Shown here: positions 20,305 through 30,679 of the stretch, in pieces | How the letters are laid out: each line of letters starts with the position of its first letter | Position numbering within the stretch: position 1 is the first letter of the stretch | Assembly: GCA_022836915.1 (NCBI GenBank) | Contig: CP094668.1 | Coordinates: 2,108,001 to 2,172,000 of the forward strand | Length of the DNA: 64,000 nucleotides | Reading direction: 5' to 3' | Origin: Paenibacillus sp. OVF10 | Lineage (GTDB): Bacteria; Bacillota; Bacilli; Paenibacillales; Paenibacillaceae | Notes under the pieces: generated by a model | What the model was told of the DNA's origin: nothing | What the model saw: only the letters and a program-made list of their open reading frames with translations | Database searches by the model: none | Position numbers and translations under genes: made by a program

Positions 20305-21063
20305 ATGGTTGAAATGCACTGCCACATATTATCCGGCCTAGATGATGGTCCTGTTCGAATGGAGCAGTCCGTTGCGATGGCTGAGAAGGCGGCAGCCTCA
20401 GGAATTACCTCCATTATTGCTACTCCGCATCACCTGAACGGGCAATACAACAATGAACCGATGGTGGTCAATCAGGCCGTGAATCTGCTTCATGCAGAAC
20501 TTCGCAAACGTAACATTCGCCTGGAGATCCGTCCCGGACAGGAAATCAGGGTGCATGACAACCTGATTGGAGACTTATATGCAGGAAAGTGCTGCACACT
20601 CGCCGGAAGTCGTTACATGTTGCTGGAACTGCCCTTTGGTCATATTCCCTCACAGTTCCCCAGGATACTGCATGAATTACGAATAGCGGGAATTACCCCT
20701 ATTATTGCTCATCCGGAACGCAATCGTGTCATTTTGAAGAAGCCAAAGTTGTTGGCTGATTACTTGAGTCAAGGCGGACTATGTCAGCTCACAGCTCAAT
20801 CTTTCACTGGGCTTTTCGGACGGAAAGTTCGGCAGTGGTGTTTTCATTTTTGCAAAGAAAACGGGTTTCATTTCATTTCATCAGATGCACATGATACGTG
20901 CAAAAGGACATTTGCCATAAGTGAAGGAGAGCGGGCCATCGAGCGTCGATTTGGAGCTGAAGCCGTTAAAAGGCTGGCAGAGAATGCGTCGCACATTCTA
21001 TCGAATTCGTGTCTGGTCACAGAACGCTGGAAACCTCGCAAATGGCTGCTGTCCATCTGGTAG
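20305..21063 (+). CDS. CpsB/CapC-type manganese tyrosine-protein phosphatase (PHP family)
   Basis: This is a PHP-fold phosphotyrosine phosphatase that dephosphorylates the tyrosine kinase controlling capsule or exopolysaccharide polymerisation. The metal-binding motifs are visible: MHCHILSGLDDG at the N-terminus, ATPHH, IIAHPERN and SSDAHD near residue 195. The ATG at 20305 is preferred because CAGGAAG at 20291-20297 is about 7 bases upstream; the in-frame TTG at 20299 is too close. Length (252 aa) is normal. It precedes the chain-length protein and kinase genes, the usual order. Confidence 0.9.
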   Translation: MVEMHCHILSGLDDGPVRMEQSVAMAEKAAASGITSIIATPHHLNGQYNNEPMVVNQAVNLLHAELRKRNIRLEIRPGQEIRVHDNLIGDLYAGKCCTLAGSRYMLLELPFGHIPSQFPRILHELRIAGITPIIAHPERNRVILKKPKLLADYLSQGGLCQLTAQSFTGLFGRKVRQWCFHFCKENGFHFISSDAHDTCKRTFAISEGERAIERRFGAEAVKRLAENASHILSNSCLVTERWKPRKWLLSIW

Positions 21064-21100
21064 TTACATAGATAGATCACAACGTATAGGAGGAATGAAA

Positions 21101-21850
21101 GTGGAACTGAAAGGATATTTTCGACTCTTACAAAAGAAACTGTGGTTGATTGTTGCAATTGCTTTGATAGCCGGTGTGGGTGCAGGGGTCAAAAGCATTT
21201 TCTTCACCCAGCCCATCTATGAGGCTAGTTCCAAACTGATCGTGAACCAGACCTCTAACGTTCAAGGCCAGGCGATGATGGACTTCAGCATGATTCAAAC
21301 CAATATCAAACTCATTAACTCATACAGAGAAATTATTAAATCTTCCGCCATTATGGATAAAGTCGCTACCACGTATCCAGACCTAGGCTTAACCTCTGCT
21401 CAGCTCATGAATAGCACCTCCGTCTCTACAGCCAGCGAATCCCAAGTGATGAGCATAACTGTACAAGGGACTACCTACGAAAAAGCCGCAAAAACGGTCA
21501 ATGCCATCTCCAACGTGTTCCAATCTCAAATCCCCCTAATCATGAAAATCGATAATGTGGCTATCCTCAGTGAAGCAAAAGTGGATAGTAACGCATCTCC
21601 AATCAATATGAAAACCACATTAAGCATCATTGTCAGTCTGTTCGCAGGTCTTGTGCTCGCGATTGCACTTGTATTCCTGATGGATTATCTGGATGACACA
21701 TTCAAATCCGAAACTGAACTTGAAAAAGAGCTGGGCCTGCCTGTGCTTACAGTGATATCCAAAATGAAAAAAGATGATCTGAAAAATACGAAAAATTACG
21801 TATCTCAACAGAAAGTGGGGGATGGCAAATATGTCGCGGCTAACCAATGA
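21101..21850 (+). CDS. YveK/Wzz-type capsular polysaccharide co-polymerase
   Basis: This membrane protein regulates chain length and activates the partner kinase. It has TM1 near residues 15-38, an extracytoplasmic domain, TM2 near 175-197 (LSIIVSLFAGLVLAIALVFL) and a cytoplasmic tail. The tail includes the DDTFKSETELEKELGLPVL signature that contacts the kinase. The GTG at 21101 has the TAGGAGG site at the right distance; the ATG at 21095 is one base away from it. The gene overlaps the kinase gene by about 20 bases, consistent with translational coupling. Confidence 0.88.
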   Translation: MELKGYFRLLQKKLWLIVAIALIAGVGAGVKSIFFTQPIYEASSKLIVNQTSNVQGQAMMDFSMIQTNIKLINSYREIIKSSAIMDKVATTYPDLGLTSAQLMNSTSVSTASESQVMSITVQGTTYEKAAKTVNAISNVFQSQIPLIMKIDNVAILSEAKVDSNASPINMKTTLSIIVSLFAGLVLAIALVFLMDYLDDTFKSETELEKELGLPVLTVISKMKKDDLKNTKNYVSQQKVGDGKYVAANQ

Positions 21851-22508
21851 AAATAACAGTCTGGTGACCTATTTTAACTCCAAATCTCAGATCTCGGAGG
21901 GGTACCGTAAATTACGGACGAACATTCAGTTCTCCTCAATCGACAGTCATATCAAAAAAATCATGGTGGCTTCGGCTGAATCCGGCGAAGGCAAAACAAC
22001 GACCATTAGCAACCTGGCGGTAACCTATGCCCAGGAAGGCAAGAAAGTTCTGCTGATCGATGCAGATCTGCGGAATCCTTCCTTGCATCAGGTATTTTCT
22101 GTACCGAATCATATCGGTCTGAGCAGTGTGCTGTCTAATCAGTACAGTGTGGAAGACGTGCTTAGAGAGAGCTATATCGATAATCTCCAATTGTTCACTT
22201 CTGGCCCAATTCCGCCGAATCCTTCCGAGATGATTGGTTCCAACCGGATGAAAAGGCTGATTGAGAAGTTAGAGGATCAATATGATGTCATCATGTTTGA
22301 TACACCGCCGGTGCTCGCGGTAACGGATGCACTCATTGTGAGCTCGCTGTGTGATGGCGTGCTGCTGGTCGTGAACTCGGGCAAGGTCAAGAAGGAATTA
22401 GTGAAGAAGACCAAGGCTGCTCTGGAGCATGTGAATGCACGAATCCTGGGCGCAATTCTGAACAATATCAAAAACGTTGCAGTTCCGGTGGGCTACGGAG
22501 AGAAGTAA
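21831..22508 (+). CDS. bacterial tyrosine kinase (BY-kinase, CpsD/YveL-type)
   Basis: This is a cytoplasmic P-loop tyrosine autokinase working with the YveK-type activator. Walker A (SAESGEGKTT), Walker A' (LLIDADLRNP) and Walker B (VIMFDTPP) are all intact. The ATG at 21831 has the G-run at 21817-21821 as ribosome site; the ATG at 21822 abuts it. The C-terminus ends VGYGEK with a single tyrosine, not the usual cluster of three or more that is autophosphorylated. Length 225 aa. Confidence 0.9.
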   Translation: MSRLTNENNSLVTYFNSKSQISEGYRKLRTNIQFSSIDSHIKKIMVASAESGEGKTTTISNLAVTYAQEGKKVLLIDADLRNPSLHQVFSVPNHIGLSSVLSNQYSVEDVLRESYIDNLQLFTSGPIPPNPSEMIGSNRMKRLIEKLEDQYDVIMFDTPPVLAVTDALIVSSLCDGVLLVVNSGKVKKELVKKTKAALEHVNARILGAILNNIKNVAVPVGYGEK

Positions 22509-22693
22509 ACCTTCCATCCAATGCTCCCAAGTAAACAGGTAATGTCTACTGCACCTTTATCACTGTAGGCACTCGGTCATGCTGTGGGTTCAATGAACCT
22601 TAGACGTTAATCGTCGAAGGTATGACGTGAGGACGGGTTAGATGCCCTGGTTCAACTTTTATCAAACTAAAAAAAGAGGATAGGGTGGTATTT

Positions 22694-23589
22694 ATGAAAA
22701 AAGTGAGAAAAGCAATCATTCCTGCAGCTGGACTAGGTACACGATTTTTGCCAGCCACAAAAGCGATGCCCAAAGAAATGCTCCCTATTGTGGACAAACC
22801 AACTATACAGTATATCGTTGAGGAAGCCATTGCCTCTGGAATCGAAGACATCATCATCGTAACCGGTAAAGGGAAGCGGGCAATTGAAGATCATTTCGAC
22901 AACGCTTTTGAACTGGAGCACAACTTGCTGGAAAAAGGGAAACTGGGCTTGCTTGAAGAGGTCCGCAAATCTTCTAACGTGGATATCCACTACATAAGAC
23001 AAAAAGAGGCCAAAGGACTTGGTCATGCTGTCTGGTGTGCACGTAACTTTATCGGTGACGAACCTTTTGCCGTGTTGCTCGGAGATGATATCGTCGTATC
23101 GGAAGTTCCATGCACCAAACAATTGATTGATCAATATGATCAGGTTCAACATTCCATTGTTGGCGTACAAACCGTACTTGCTGAACAAACAGACAGATAC
23201 GGCATTGTGGACCCGCTTCAATCGGATGGCCGTTTGACAGAGGTTCTCAGGTTCGTAGAGAAACCTGCCCAAGGCACAGCGCCTTCCAACCTGGCGATTA
23301 TGGGGAGATACGTACTGAGTCCAGAGATTTTCGAACATCTGGAGCAACAAGAGATTGGTCAAGGGGAGAGATTCAATTAACAGATGCGATTCAGCGTTTA
23401 AATGAGACACAAGGAGTGTATGCTTACGATTTCGAGGGAGTGCGTTATGACGTGGGCGAGAAACTGGGATTCATTTTGACAACCATCGATTTCGCTCTGC
23501 AAAAACAGGAACTTAGAATTCCAATGCTGCAAGCTCTGCAACAGATTCTGGAAAAAGAGTCGGTAGAACATGCAGCCGGGGGAGTTTGA
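22694..23589 (+). CDS. galU: UTP-glucose-1-phosphate uridylyltransferase, frameshifted
   Basis: GalU makes UDP-glucose from UTP and glucose-1-phosphate, the precursor for the polymer and for UDP-glucuronate made by Ugd downstream. The nucleotidyltransferase signature [20 protein letters not shown] is at the N-terminus, with the segment around GLGHAVWCA and VLLGDD. The frame breaks in the G-run at 23363-23366. One more G restores [14 protein letters not shown] and a normal C-terminus (to 23589, 298 aa). The ATG at 22694 follows an AGAGGATAGGG site. A 185-base gap before it has a small hairpin (22597-22621) but no obvious promoter. Confidence 0.93.
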
Positions 23590-24287
23590 ATGAGTCCATC
23601 TCCCCAATCGAAGGAAGCGGAGATTGTTATGGACCCAAGTCTGGGGTACAATGCATCAACGATGTCAGGACAAAATGCGGATAAAGTGTATCTATTTATG
23701 AAAAGAATGCTCGATTTGCTGGGTTCTTTCATAGGTTTGATCATTTTGTGCCCCTTGTTTGCGGTCATCGGATTATTAATCAAAATCGAGGCCCCGCAGG
23801 GGTCTGTTTTTTTCGTCAGGTACGGGTCGGACAGAATGGAAAAGAGTTTCATATGTACAAATTCAGATCCATGGTTGCGAATGCAGAAGATCTGTTGGAA
23901 CAACTGATTGATCAGAATGAAGTGAACGGGAATATGTTCAAAATGAAAAATGATCCCCGCATTACCCGAATTGGCAAGTTCATTCGGAAAACCAGTCTGG
24001 ATGAGCTGCCTCAGTTGTGGAACGTGTTCAGAGGAGAGATGAGTCTCGTTGGACCCAGACCGGCTCTGCCCAGAGAAGTGAAGAACTACACTTCCTATGA
24101 CAGACAACGCCTTCAGATGATCCCGGGATGTACGGGATTATGGCAAGTCAGCGGTCGAAATAGTGTTGGTTTTGAGGAAATGGTGGAGCTGGATCTGACG
24201 TATGCCCGTGAGCGCAGCATGATGGTGGATATCAAAATTATCTTCAGAACGTTCAAGGTGCTGATAGGTTCGAAGGATGCGTTTTGA
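23590..24287 (+). CDS. sugar transferase, initiating phosphoglycosyltransferase, frameshifted
   Basis: This is a monotopic phosphoglycosyltransferase that transfers the first sugar-1-phosphate (often glucose or galactose) to undecaprenyl phosphate and starts the repeat unit. It has one membrane helix (about residues 38-60), then RVGQNGKEFHMYKFRSM, the segment from KTSLDELPQLWNV, and GEMSLVGPRPALP. Read as given it breaks at 23814: VFF is followed by a wrong frame. One extra C restores FFRQVRVGQNG and a 232-aa protein. It starts directly after the galU stop codon. Confidence 0.92.
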
Positions 24288-24321
24288 AACACGATTCTGG
24301 CTTTAAGGTGGCATAGCAGAT

Positions 24322-25696
24322 ATGCAAAAGACCGGTATACTTGCTGCATTGAATATGAAGTCGTTTAATATCATTCTTTTTCGCTGGTAATTGTCTTCGC
24401 AGCAATCTATCTTCCGTTAGTTTCGGTTGTTGCACTTATAGCTGTGATTCTGCTGGGCGTTTATATTAAACAGCCCAGCTGGATTTTTATGATTCTCATT
24501 GTAAGTTTTTCATTGTCCATTGATAAGATATTTAGCATACATCTGGCAGGACTGGATTCGCTGTCCTTCTACAAGCTGGCGATTCTGGGTTTTGTGGTCT
24601 CTCTTTTTTACGCTTTGGTATTCGCAAAGATCTGATCTATCCTGCACTGGCGATTGGGTTTTTATTTGTGGAAAGTTATTTTCTATCTGATCTGCCCAGC
24701 AAGGTTAGTCCGCTCGATCCATTTAAGGCCTTTCTAGGAGTAATTGTTCCTTTTTTGTTGCTGATGCCCCATTTTTCAAGAGAGATCAGTCAACGTATTA
24801 TACGTGTACTCGCATGGCTGCCACTATTCAGTCTTGCTGGTGGTTATATTCTGCAACTCGCCGGCATATTGTCCATTACTAACCTGGAGATGTCGGGTGT
24901 AACCCGATTACAGGGAGCTAACATCGCCGCGCATCTGGCCATGTTGTGTTTTATCTCAATCTGCGTCTGTCTGATTCAGATCAAGCAAGGCCATCAGGTT
25001 GTTCTGTATTACATGCTTACCTTGACACATCTGGTCATTCTGGTCCAGACGGGAACAAGGGGGCCGCTTATTGCGCTTATTCCGATTATACTGGTCTATC
25101 TTTTTGATCAACTGAAAGCCTTCATCAAAGGCAGAGTCAGTGCCATTATTCCTCTCATTCTGTTTGTTGTCGCTGTGGCCTATATGGTGATAGCGCAGTG
25201 GGACAATTATGAGATGAGGTCAGAGAGCAAAGGCTTGTCGGGAAGGGATGTAGCCTGGAATTATTTTATTGGCAAAGCAAATGAGTATCCGATATTTGGA
25301 CGCGGACTCGGCTCAACCCTCGTAGCGAATGATGGAAGTATCTTTTCTGGATTCGTCGTTCCGCATAATGAATACATTCGTTTTTATTACGATGGCGGGT
25401 TAGTTGGAGCCATCCTGTTGTTTCTATCGCTGCTGCTGGTGTTCCGGGCCGTGTACTTCCGGTTGAGCGGCATGATCCGGTTGTATTTTGCCGGAATGAT
25501 TATCGGTTTCCTGACCTATTCCTTTTTTGACAATACCCTGTCCACGGTTCATCTGATTGCTCCATTCTGTATCTTCCTGAACGCGTTATATGCTACGGGA
25601 AATGGAGTTCATTCCAAGTCAGGGGCTGAAGCAGAAGTGGATATACAGATACAGCGAGCCAAGGACGTATCCTTTTCAAAGGAGATTAGAACATGA
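24322..25696 (+). CDS. Wzy-type O-antigen ligase/polymerase family membrane protein, frameshifted
   Basis: This polytopic protein probably polymerises the flipped repeat units outside the membrane. About ten or more hydrophobic helices are visible, and a Wzy_C-type loop carries QTGTRGPLIALIP and GRGLGS followed by VPHNEYIRFYYDGGLVGAIL. Two single-T losses break the frame, in T5 at 24377-24381 and T6 at 24604-24609. Restoring both gives 458 aa, with FSLVIVFAAIYLPLVS and SLFLRFGIRKDLIYPALAIG across the joins. The stop overlaps the next ATG (ATGA). Confidence 0.85.
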
Positions 25697-26150
25697 AGGT
25701 CTGTTTGATCAGTTCTACAGGCGGTCATTTTGATGAATTAACCAAAATTATTCCTGCGGTTGAAGAACATGATTATTTCCTGATTACCGAGAAGAACAAA
25801 AGCAGAAAAGTAGATTCGTCTCAGGGTAAAGTATACTTCTTAATGCAGCAAGAGCGTAAAAATGCGATGTTCTTGCTAATCTTTGTGGCTAATATTATCA
25901 AGTCGTTCTTTCTATATCTGCGCGAGCGTCCAAAGGTAATCATTACGACAGGGGCAGGGGCCACATATCCTTTTTGCCTCATCGGTAAAATCTTCGGTGC
26001 CAAGCTGATTTATATCGAAAGTTATGCCAAAATCTATTCCTCCAGCGCAACCGGGAGATTGATGTACAAAATCTCGGATGAGTTCTTCATCCAATGGGAA
26101 ACGTTGCAGGATAGCTATCCCAATGCGAAATACAGGGGGCTTTATTTTGA
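25693..26150 (+). CDS. PssD/Alg14-like glycosyltransferase subunit, probably frameshifted at its end
   Basis: This is the membrane-anchoring half of a two-part glycosyltransferase like PssD/PssE or Alg14/Alg13. The N-terminal SSTGGHFDEL loop, ITTGAGATYPF and IESYAKIY are family-typical. As read, the frame runs on to 26199 with 16 non-conserved residues. One more G in the G5 at 26135-26139 would give a YRGALF end and a TGA at 26148-26150 overlapping the pssE start, the usual tight coupling. That correction is inferred. Confidence 0.82.
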
Positions 26151-26626
26151 TATTTGCTATCGTTGGAACCCAGCGTTTTCCCTTCAATCGGATGTTTGAG
26201 CTTATTGATGAGGCGATTGAGGCAGGAATTATTGAAGAAGAGGTTATTGCCCAATCTGGATATACCGAATATCAGCCGCGAAATTTCACTGTGATTCCTT
26301 TCCTCACGCAGGAAGAGATAGATGAATATGTGGAGCGCAGCAGATGCATTATTTCTCATGCGGGTGTTGGCTCCATTACAAATTGTCTTGAACGTGGCAA
26401 GCCGGTTATTGTCATTCCACGCCGGAAAGAATGGGGCGAACATGTGGATGACCATCAGCTTGAGATCTCCAAGGTTTTTCAGGATAACGGCTATGTGGCC
26501 GTCGCGGAGAGTCAGGCTGAATTGCAAAACTTGGTTCCTTGCATAGAGGAGCTGACGTTCCAGCCCTATGTAAGAAAACAGTCTGATCTGATCTCATCCA
26601 TTAAAAATTACGTGAACAGTCTGTAA
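26147..26626 (+). CDS. PssE/Alg13-like glycosyltransferase catalytic subunit
   Basis: This is the soluble catalytic half of the split transferase, a GT-B C-terminal-like fold. The TTG at 26147 gives the expected N-terminus IFAIVGTQRFPFNRMFELID, with a CAGGGGG ribosome site about 8 bases upstream. HAGVGSI and GKPVIVIPRRKEWGEHVDDH form the donor-binding part. Length 159 aa is normal. Confidence 0.85.
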   Translation: MIFAIVGTQRFPFNRMFELIDEAIEAGIIEEEVIAQSGYTEYQPRNFTVIPFLTQEEIDEYVERSRCIISHAGVGSITNCLERGKPVIVIPRRKEWGEHVDDHQLEISKVFQDNGYVAVAESQAELQNLVPCIEELTFQPYVRKQSDLISSIKNYVNSL

Positions 26627-26663
26627 GAGGTATGAAGATTAACCATGAAAAAAGGAGTCTATC

Positions 26664-27731
26664 ATGAAACCAAAAGTATTGGTTGTTGGATCATCCTTGA
26701 AGGATATGGGCGGAATTGTGAGTGTCATCAAAAACATTGAGGATTCTTCGATCTCGGAAATGTACGCTATGCAGCGGGTCGAGACATATATCACGGGCAG
26801 CGTATTCTCACGGCTGCTTATTTTTATACGGGGATTCATTCAATTCTGGATGAAACTGTACACGTTCAAGCCGGATATCGTGCATATTCATATGGCGAAC
26901 AACGGGAGCTTTTATCGGAAGTCTCTATTTCTGCTAACGGCACGAAAGTTGTTTGGAAAGTCAGTTATTCTGCATATTCATGCGGCCAGCTTTGATGATT
27001 TCTACAATCAATTTGCTCTGCAGCGCAAGTATTGTCACTACATTCTGAATCAGGCAGATAAGTTGATTGTCTTGTCCCAGACGTGGAAAGAATACTTTGC
27101 TACGATTGTGCCGGAGACAGCGATTGAGGTTCTTTATAACGGGGTCTTTGTCAAAGAACCGTTTGTGAGAGAACAACAGGCAGCCGTTAATGCTCTCTTC
27201 ATGGGCAGACTGGGTGAGCGAAAAGGAGTCTACGATCTGCTTCAGTCCATTCAACAATTGAAGGCGCTGGGCGTTACAGCCACCTTTAATCTGGCAGGGG
27301 ATGGCGAAGTCGAAGAAGTCAAAGCGATCGTGCAGCAGTATGGAATAGAGGATCGTGTCAATGTACTCGGCTGGATTAACGGAGAGCAAAAGGAAAAGCT
27401 GATGCGGGAAGCGGATCTACTGGTCCTGCCTTCTTATCATGAGGGATTACCTATGGCCATACTTGAAGCAATGAATTGTGGCTTGCCCATTATATCGACC
27501 ACCGTCGGAGGCATCCCCGAAGTGATTACATCCGGTCATAATGGGCTGTTAATCGAGCCGGGAGATGTGCACGGGCTGACATCAGCGCTGGAATATCTCA
27601 TCATGGATGAAGAGGTTAGAGCGGGAATGGGTTCACATAACAGAGAGATTATATCGGATAAGTTCGATATGAATCTTCTCGTAGGCAGATTGTCAGGAAT
27701 ATATGATGCACTTCAAGTGAAGGTATCCTAG
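26664..27731 (+). CDS. glycosyltransferase family 4
   Basis: This is a GT-B retaining glycosyltransferase of the EPS repeat unit. The N-terminal domain has the GGIVSVIKNIE loop and IVHIHMANNGSFYRKS. The C-terminal GT1 domain has NALFMGRLGERKGVYDLL, DLLVLPSYHEGLPMAILEAM and GGIPEVI, with the EX7E signature. Length 355 aa is normal. Sugar specificity is unknown. Confidence 0.9.
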   Translation: MKPKVLVVGSSLKDMGGIVSVIKNIEDSSISEMYAMQRVETYITGSVFSRLLIFIRGFIQFWMKLYTFKPDIVHIHMANNGSFYRKSLFLLTARKLFGKSVILHIHAASFDDFYNQFALQRKYCHYILNQADKLIVLSQTWKEYFATIVPETAIEVLYNGVFVKEPFVREQQAAVNALFMGRLGERKGVYDLLQSIQQLKALGVTATFNLAGDGEVEEVKAIVQQYGIEDRVNVLGWINGEQKEKLMREADLLVLPSYHEGLPMAILEAMNCGLPIISTTVGGIPEVITSGHNGLLIEPGDVHGLTSALEYLIMDEEVRAGMGSHNREIISDKFDMNLLVGRLSGIYDALQVKVS

Positions 27732-27752
27732 TGAACAGGAAAAGGTGATGAA

Positions 27753-28697
27753 ATGAACCCCTTGGTATCTTGCATCATTACGACCCATAATCGGGCCGAG
27801 TTATTGAAAAATGCGTTGAGAAGTGTACGTGAGCAAACACATCCGTATCTGGAAATTTTCATAGTAGATGATGGTTCAGAAGATCAGACGCCAGAAATCT
27901 GTCAGGCTTGGACACGGGAAGATTCACGGATTCGGTACATCCGGGTTCCATATCCCAAAGGAGCCAACCATGCACGGAATGTAGGGATATCCCAAGCCAA
28001 TGGCAAGTACATTGCCTTCCTGGATGATGATGATGAATGGATGTCTGACAAAATAAAAACCCAGGCGGAAGTGCTGGAGCGTACACAGGAATCATTCACC
28101 TTTTGCAGCAAGTATCTCGCATACACGAATGAGCAGCATCAGGTGGTCAAACGGAAATTGTCGGTGGAACCTCGCGATGTTATTCGGTATGAGGATCTGC
28201 TTACATTCAACTGGATCGGGGAAACGTCCAAAATCATGGTACTTACCTCACTGGCCCGTGAAGTTCGATTCGATGAAAATCTGACATCCGCTCAGGATTA
28301 TGACTTTTATCTACGCATATTGAAACGAGGCTACATCGCCGTGAATGTGAAAGAACCGCTGGTGGATATCAACATCCACAGTGGTCCACGAATTTCAACC
28401 TCTACAACGGCCAAGTACAAGGGCCAACGCAAGATTATTTTGAAATACTACAATGACATGTCCAAGGAACAGAAGCGCCGTCAATTACACCATTATCGAA
28501 TGCTCGAATGGTCGAGAAATACGCTTCGCAATAACGTTTATTTGAAAAAAGCACTGTCGCTGTATCCCTGGTGGAAAGATTGGGTGCTGCTCAAGCGTAA
28601 TACCAAAATTATGATGCAAGGATTTCTAATGAGATTTCATGCAAGGCGCGCAGTTGGAACGTATGCAGAGGAACCTGTGCGAATGAAACTAAAGTAA
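27753..28697 (+). CDS. glycosyltransferase family 2
   Basis: This is a GT-A inverting transferase. The N-terminal half shows VSCIITTHNRAELLKNAL, IVDDGSEDQT and FLDDDDEW (the DXD-type metal site). The C-terminal part is basic and lacks membrane helices, so it probably acts at the inner membrane face. It starts 22 bases after the preceding transferase gene. Acceptor and sugar are unknown. Confidence 0.9.
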   Translation: MNPLVSCIITTHNRAELLKNALRSVREQTHPYLEIFIVDDGSEDQTPEICQAWTREDSRIRYIRVPYPKGANHARNVGISQANGKYIAFLDDDDEWMSDKIKTQAEVLERTQESFTFCSKYLAYTNEQHQVVKRKLSVEPRDVIRYEDLLTFNWIGETSKIMVLTSLAREVRFDENLTSAQDYDFYLRILKRGYIAVNVKEPLVDINIHSGPRISTSTTAKYKGQRKIILKYYNDMSKEQKRRQLHHYRMLEWSRNTLRNNVYLKKALSLYPWWKDWVLLKRNTKIMMQGFLMRFHARRAVGTYAEEPVRMKLK

Positions 28698-28708
28698 GAG
28701 GTGCCTGG

Positions 28709-29730
28709 ATGGAAAATCCGACGGTGTATATGCTGCCCAAGATGATTGAGAACAATAAATTCAATGAGCTGTTATCCGATTCCATTGAGAACAAGGGATG
28801 GGAAGTGAAACAGTTTACCAAAAGAGATCTAATCAAACTGAAAAAAATGATGTGCTGCATTTTCATTGGCCCAGCTTCTATTACAGAGGTTCATCCGTGC
28901 TGACAACAGTGATCAAGTCCATTCTGTATGTATTGATGATTTGTTTTGCACGCTTGCGCGGGGCCAAATTGTTTTGGACGGTGCATAACATCTGGCCTCA
29001 CAACAGCGGCAAGACGCGGTTTGATTATTGGATGAGAAAAATACTGGTCCAAAATTGCTCCAAGCTGATTGTCATGGGTAAACCCTTGATCTCCGAGATC
29101 TGTTCGACGTTTGGGATTGATTCCAGCCGGATCGAGGTTATTCCGCATGGACATTACAAGGGAGTGTATCAGGGGAAAGGCGTGAATATCCGCTCCCGGT
29201 TTGGCATCCCGGAGGATAGTTATGTGTATGCGTTCTTCGGTCAGGTGTCGCCGTATAAGGGCGTGGATGATTTGCTGGAGGCATTCAAGGATCTGGATTC
29301 CGAACAAGCCCATCTGTTGATTGCCGGTAAAAAGGTAAAGGATTATGACCTTGGAGATGAATTTCTCAAGAGTGGACATATTCATACCCATTTTCATTTC
29401 ATCGAAGATGATGAATATTCGGATTATTTTGATGCAGTCGATTCGATCATTCTTCCATACAAGCAAATTGCTACTTCAGGCAGTGCAATTCTGGCATTGA
29501 CCTTCTGTAAACCTGTGGTGGCACCACGGATTGGCTTGTTGGAGGAATACCTGCCCGAAGATTGTGCGGTCCTCTACGAACCTTCTGATCCGGATGGATT
29601 GCTTAAAGCGATGAATATGATCCGATTAAAACAATCGGAGTTTCAGGAAGGCAGTGGTTTTGTCAAAGCGTTGGAGCGGCTGGATTGGCCAGTGATTGCC
29701 CAAAGGACACTTACCCTGTACTCCAGTTAG
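28709..29730 (+). CDS. GT4-like (GumH-type) glycosyltransferase, frameshifted
   Basis: This resembles a GT-B glycosyltransferase of the GumH-like mannosyltransferase type. Visible segments are LHFHWPSFYYRG, LFWTVHNIWPH, VIPHGHYKGVY, FFGQVSPYKGVDDLLEAF and the C-terminal acceptor segment IATSGSAILAL. The frame breaks in the A-run at 28841-28847. One more A restores KLKKNDVLHFHWP and a 340-aa protein. A mannosyltransferase fits the GDP-mannose pyrophosphorylase encoded downstream, but this is inference. Confidence 0.85.
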
Positions 29731-29773
29731 TGCAGATGAACGGGTGGACCTAATTGAAAAATATGGGGATGAA

Positions 29774-30679
29774 ATGATGAAAGTAACCGTCGCGATCTGT
29801 ACGTATAACCGTGCACAGGATGCGGTAGAGGCTATACGAAGTGCCGTACAACAGAATTACGCAAGCAGCGACTATGAGATCATACTCATTGATAACAATT
29901 CAAAAGACAACACACGGGAAATCGTGCTCCAAACCATCTTGCAGCATGAGAACCATTCGATCCGGTATGTGTTGGAAGAAAAGCAAGGCTTGTCTGTAGC
30001 CCGTAACCGGGCCATTCACGAGGCGCGCGGCGAGTATATCCTGTTCCTTGACGATGATGCCTTTGCTTGCAGGGATTGGATTCGCCAGATCGTTAGCGTG
30101 TTTGAGATGAATGAAAATATCGGTTGTGTCGGTGGCAAGATTGACCCGATCTGGGAAGTGCCTGAGCCAATGTGGATTCCACCAGAGAACAGGTCGCTGT
30201 TCACCATTCTGGATTTTGCAGATGAAGTCACTGAGATGAAAAGTCCTTATATTCCATTTGGTGCAAATGTGGCTTTTCGTTTATCCGTCTTTGATCAACT
30301 GGCTCCCTTCCGTGAAGACCTTGGAAGAGTGGGGAACAATCTTCTCTCTAGTGAAGAGAGTGAGTTAATTGCAAGAATACGGACAAAGTTCAAGGTATAT
30401 TACACGCCGTATGGTGCGGTACAACATAAAGTAGCCAAAGAGCGAACAACGAAGAACTGGTTTCTGCGCCGAATCTATTGGCAAGGTGTGAGTGATGCCA
30501 TTCGGGATCAGGACCGTGGTGTTGTGCGTACGGCCAAACATGGGATCAAGCTTGCACAGGGGATCACAACCTCACTGATCTACATTTATAATGCAGATCG
30601 GTTCACACGTCAGCTTGCCAAAGTATGTTACCGAAACGGCATGATCGTTGGGTCGCTTCGTCAAAACAGTAAGGGATGA
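29774..30679 (+). CDS. glycosyltransferase family 2
   Basis: This is a second GT-A transferase with VTVAICTYNRAQDAVEAI, ILIDNNSKDNT, GLSVARNRAIHEARGEY and FLDDDAF as the metal-binding DXD. The ATG at 29774 (or 29777) fits the GGGG at 29766-29769; a longer open frame to 29696 overlaps the previous gene and has no ribosome site. The stop overlaps the wzx ATG (ATGA). Confidence 0.88.
   Translation: MMKVTVAICTYNRAQDAVEAIRSAVQQNYASSDYEIILIDNNSKDNTREIVLQTILQHENHSIRYVLEEKQGLSVARNRAIHEARGEYILFLDDDAFACRDWIRQIVSVFEMNENIGCVGGKIDPIWEVPEPMWIPPENRSLFTILDFADEVTEMKSPYIPFGANVAFRLSVFDQLAPFREDLGRVGNNLLSSEESELIARIRTKFKVYYTPYGAVQHKVAKERTTKNWFLRRIYWQGVSDAIRDQDRGVVRTAKHGIKLAQGITTSLIYIYNADRFTRQLAKVCYRNGMIVGSLRQNSKG

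Noticed and set aside
22597-22621. Hairpin ACCTT-N-GACG / CGTC-N-AAGGT before galU as a terminator
   Set aside because: No T-tract follows and it lies inside an apparently continuous EPS operon; kept only as a possible RNA structure.
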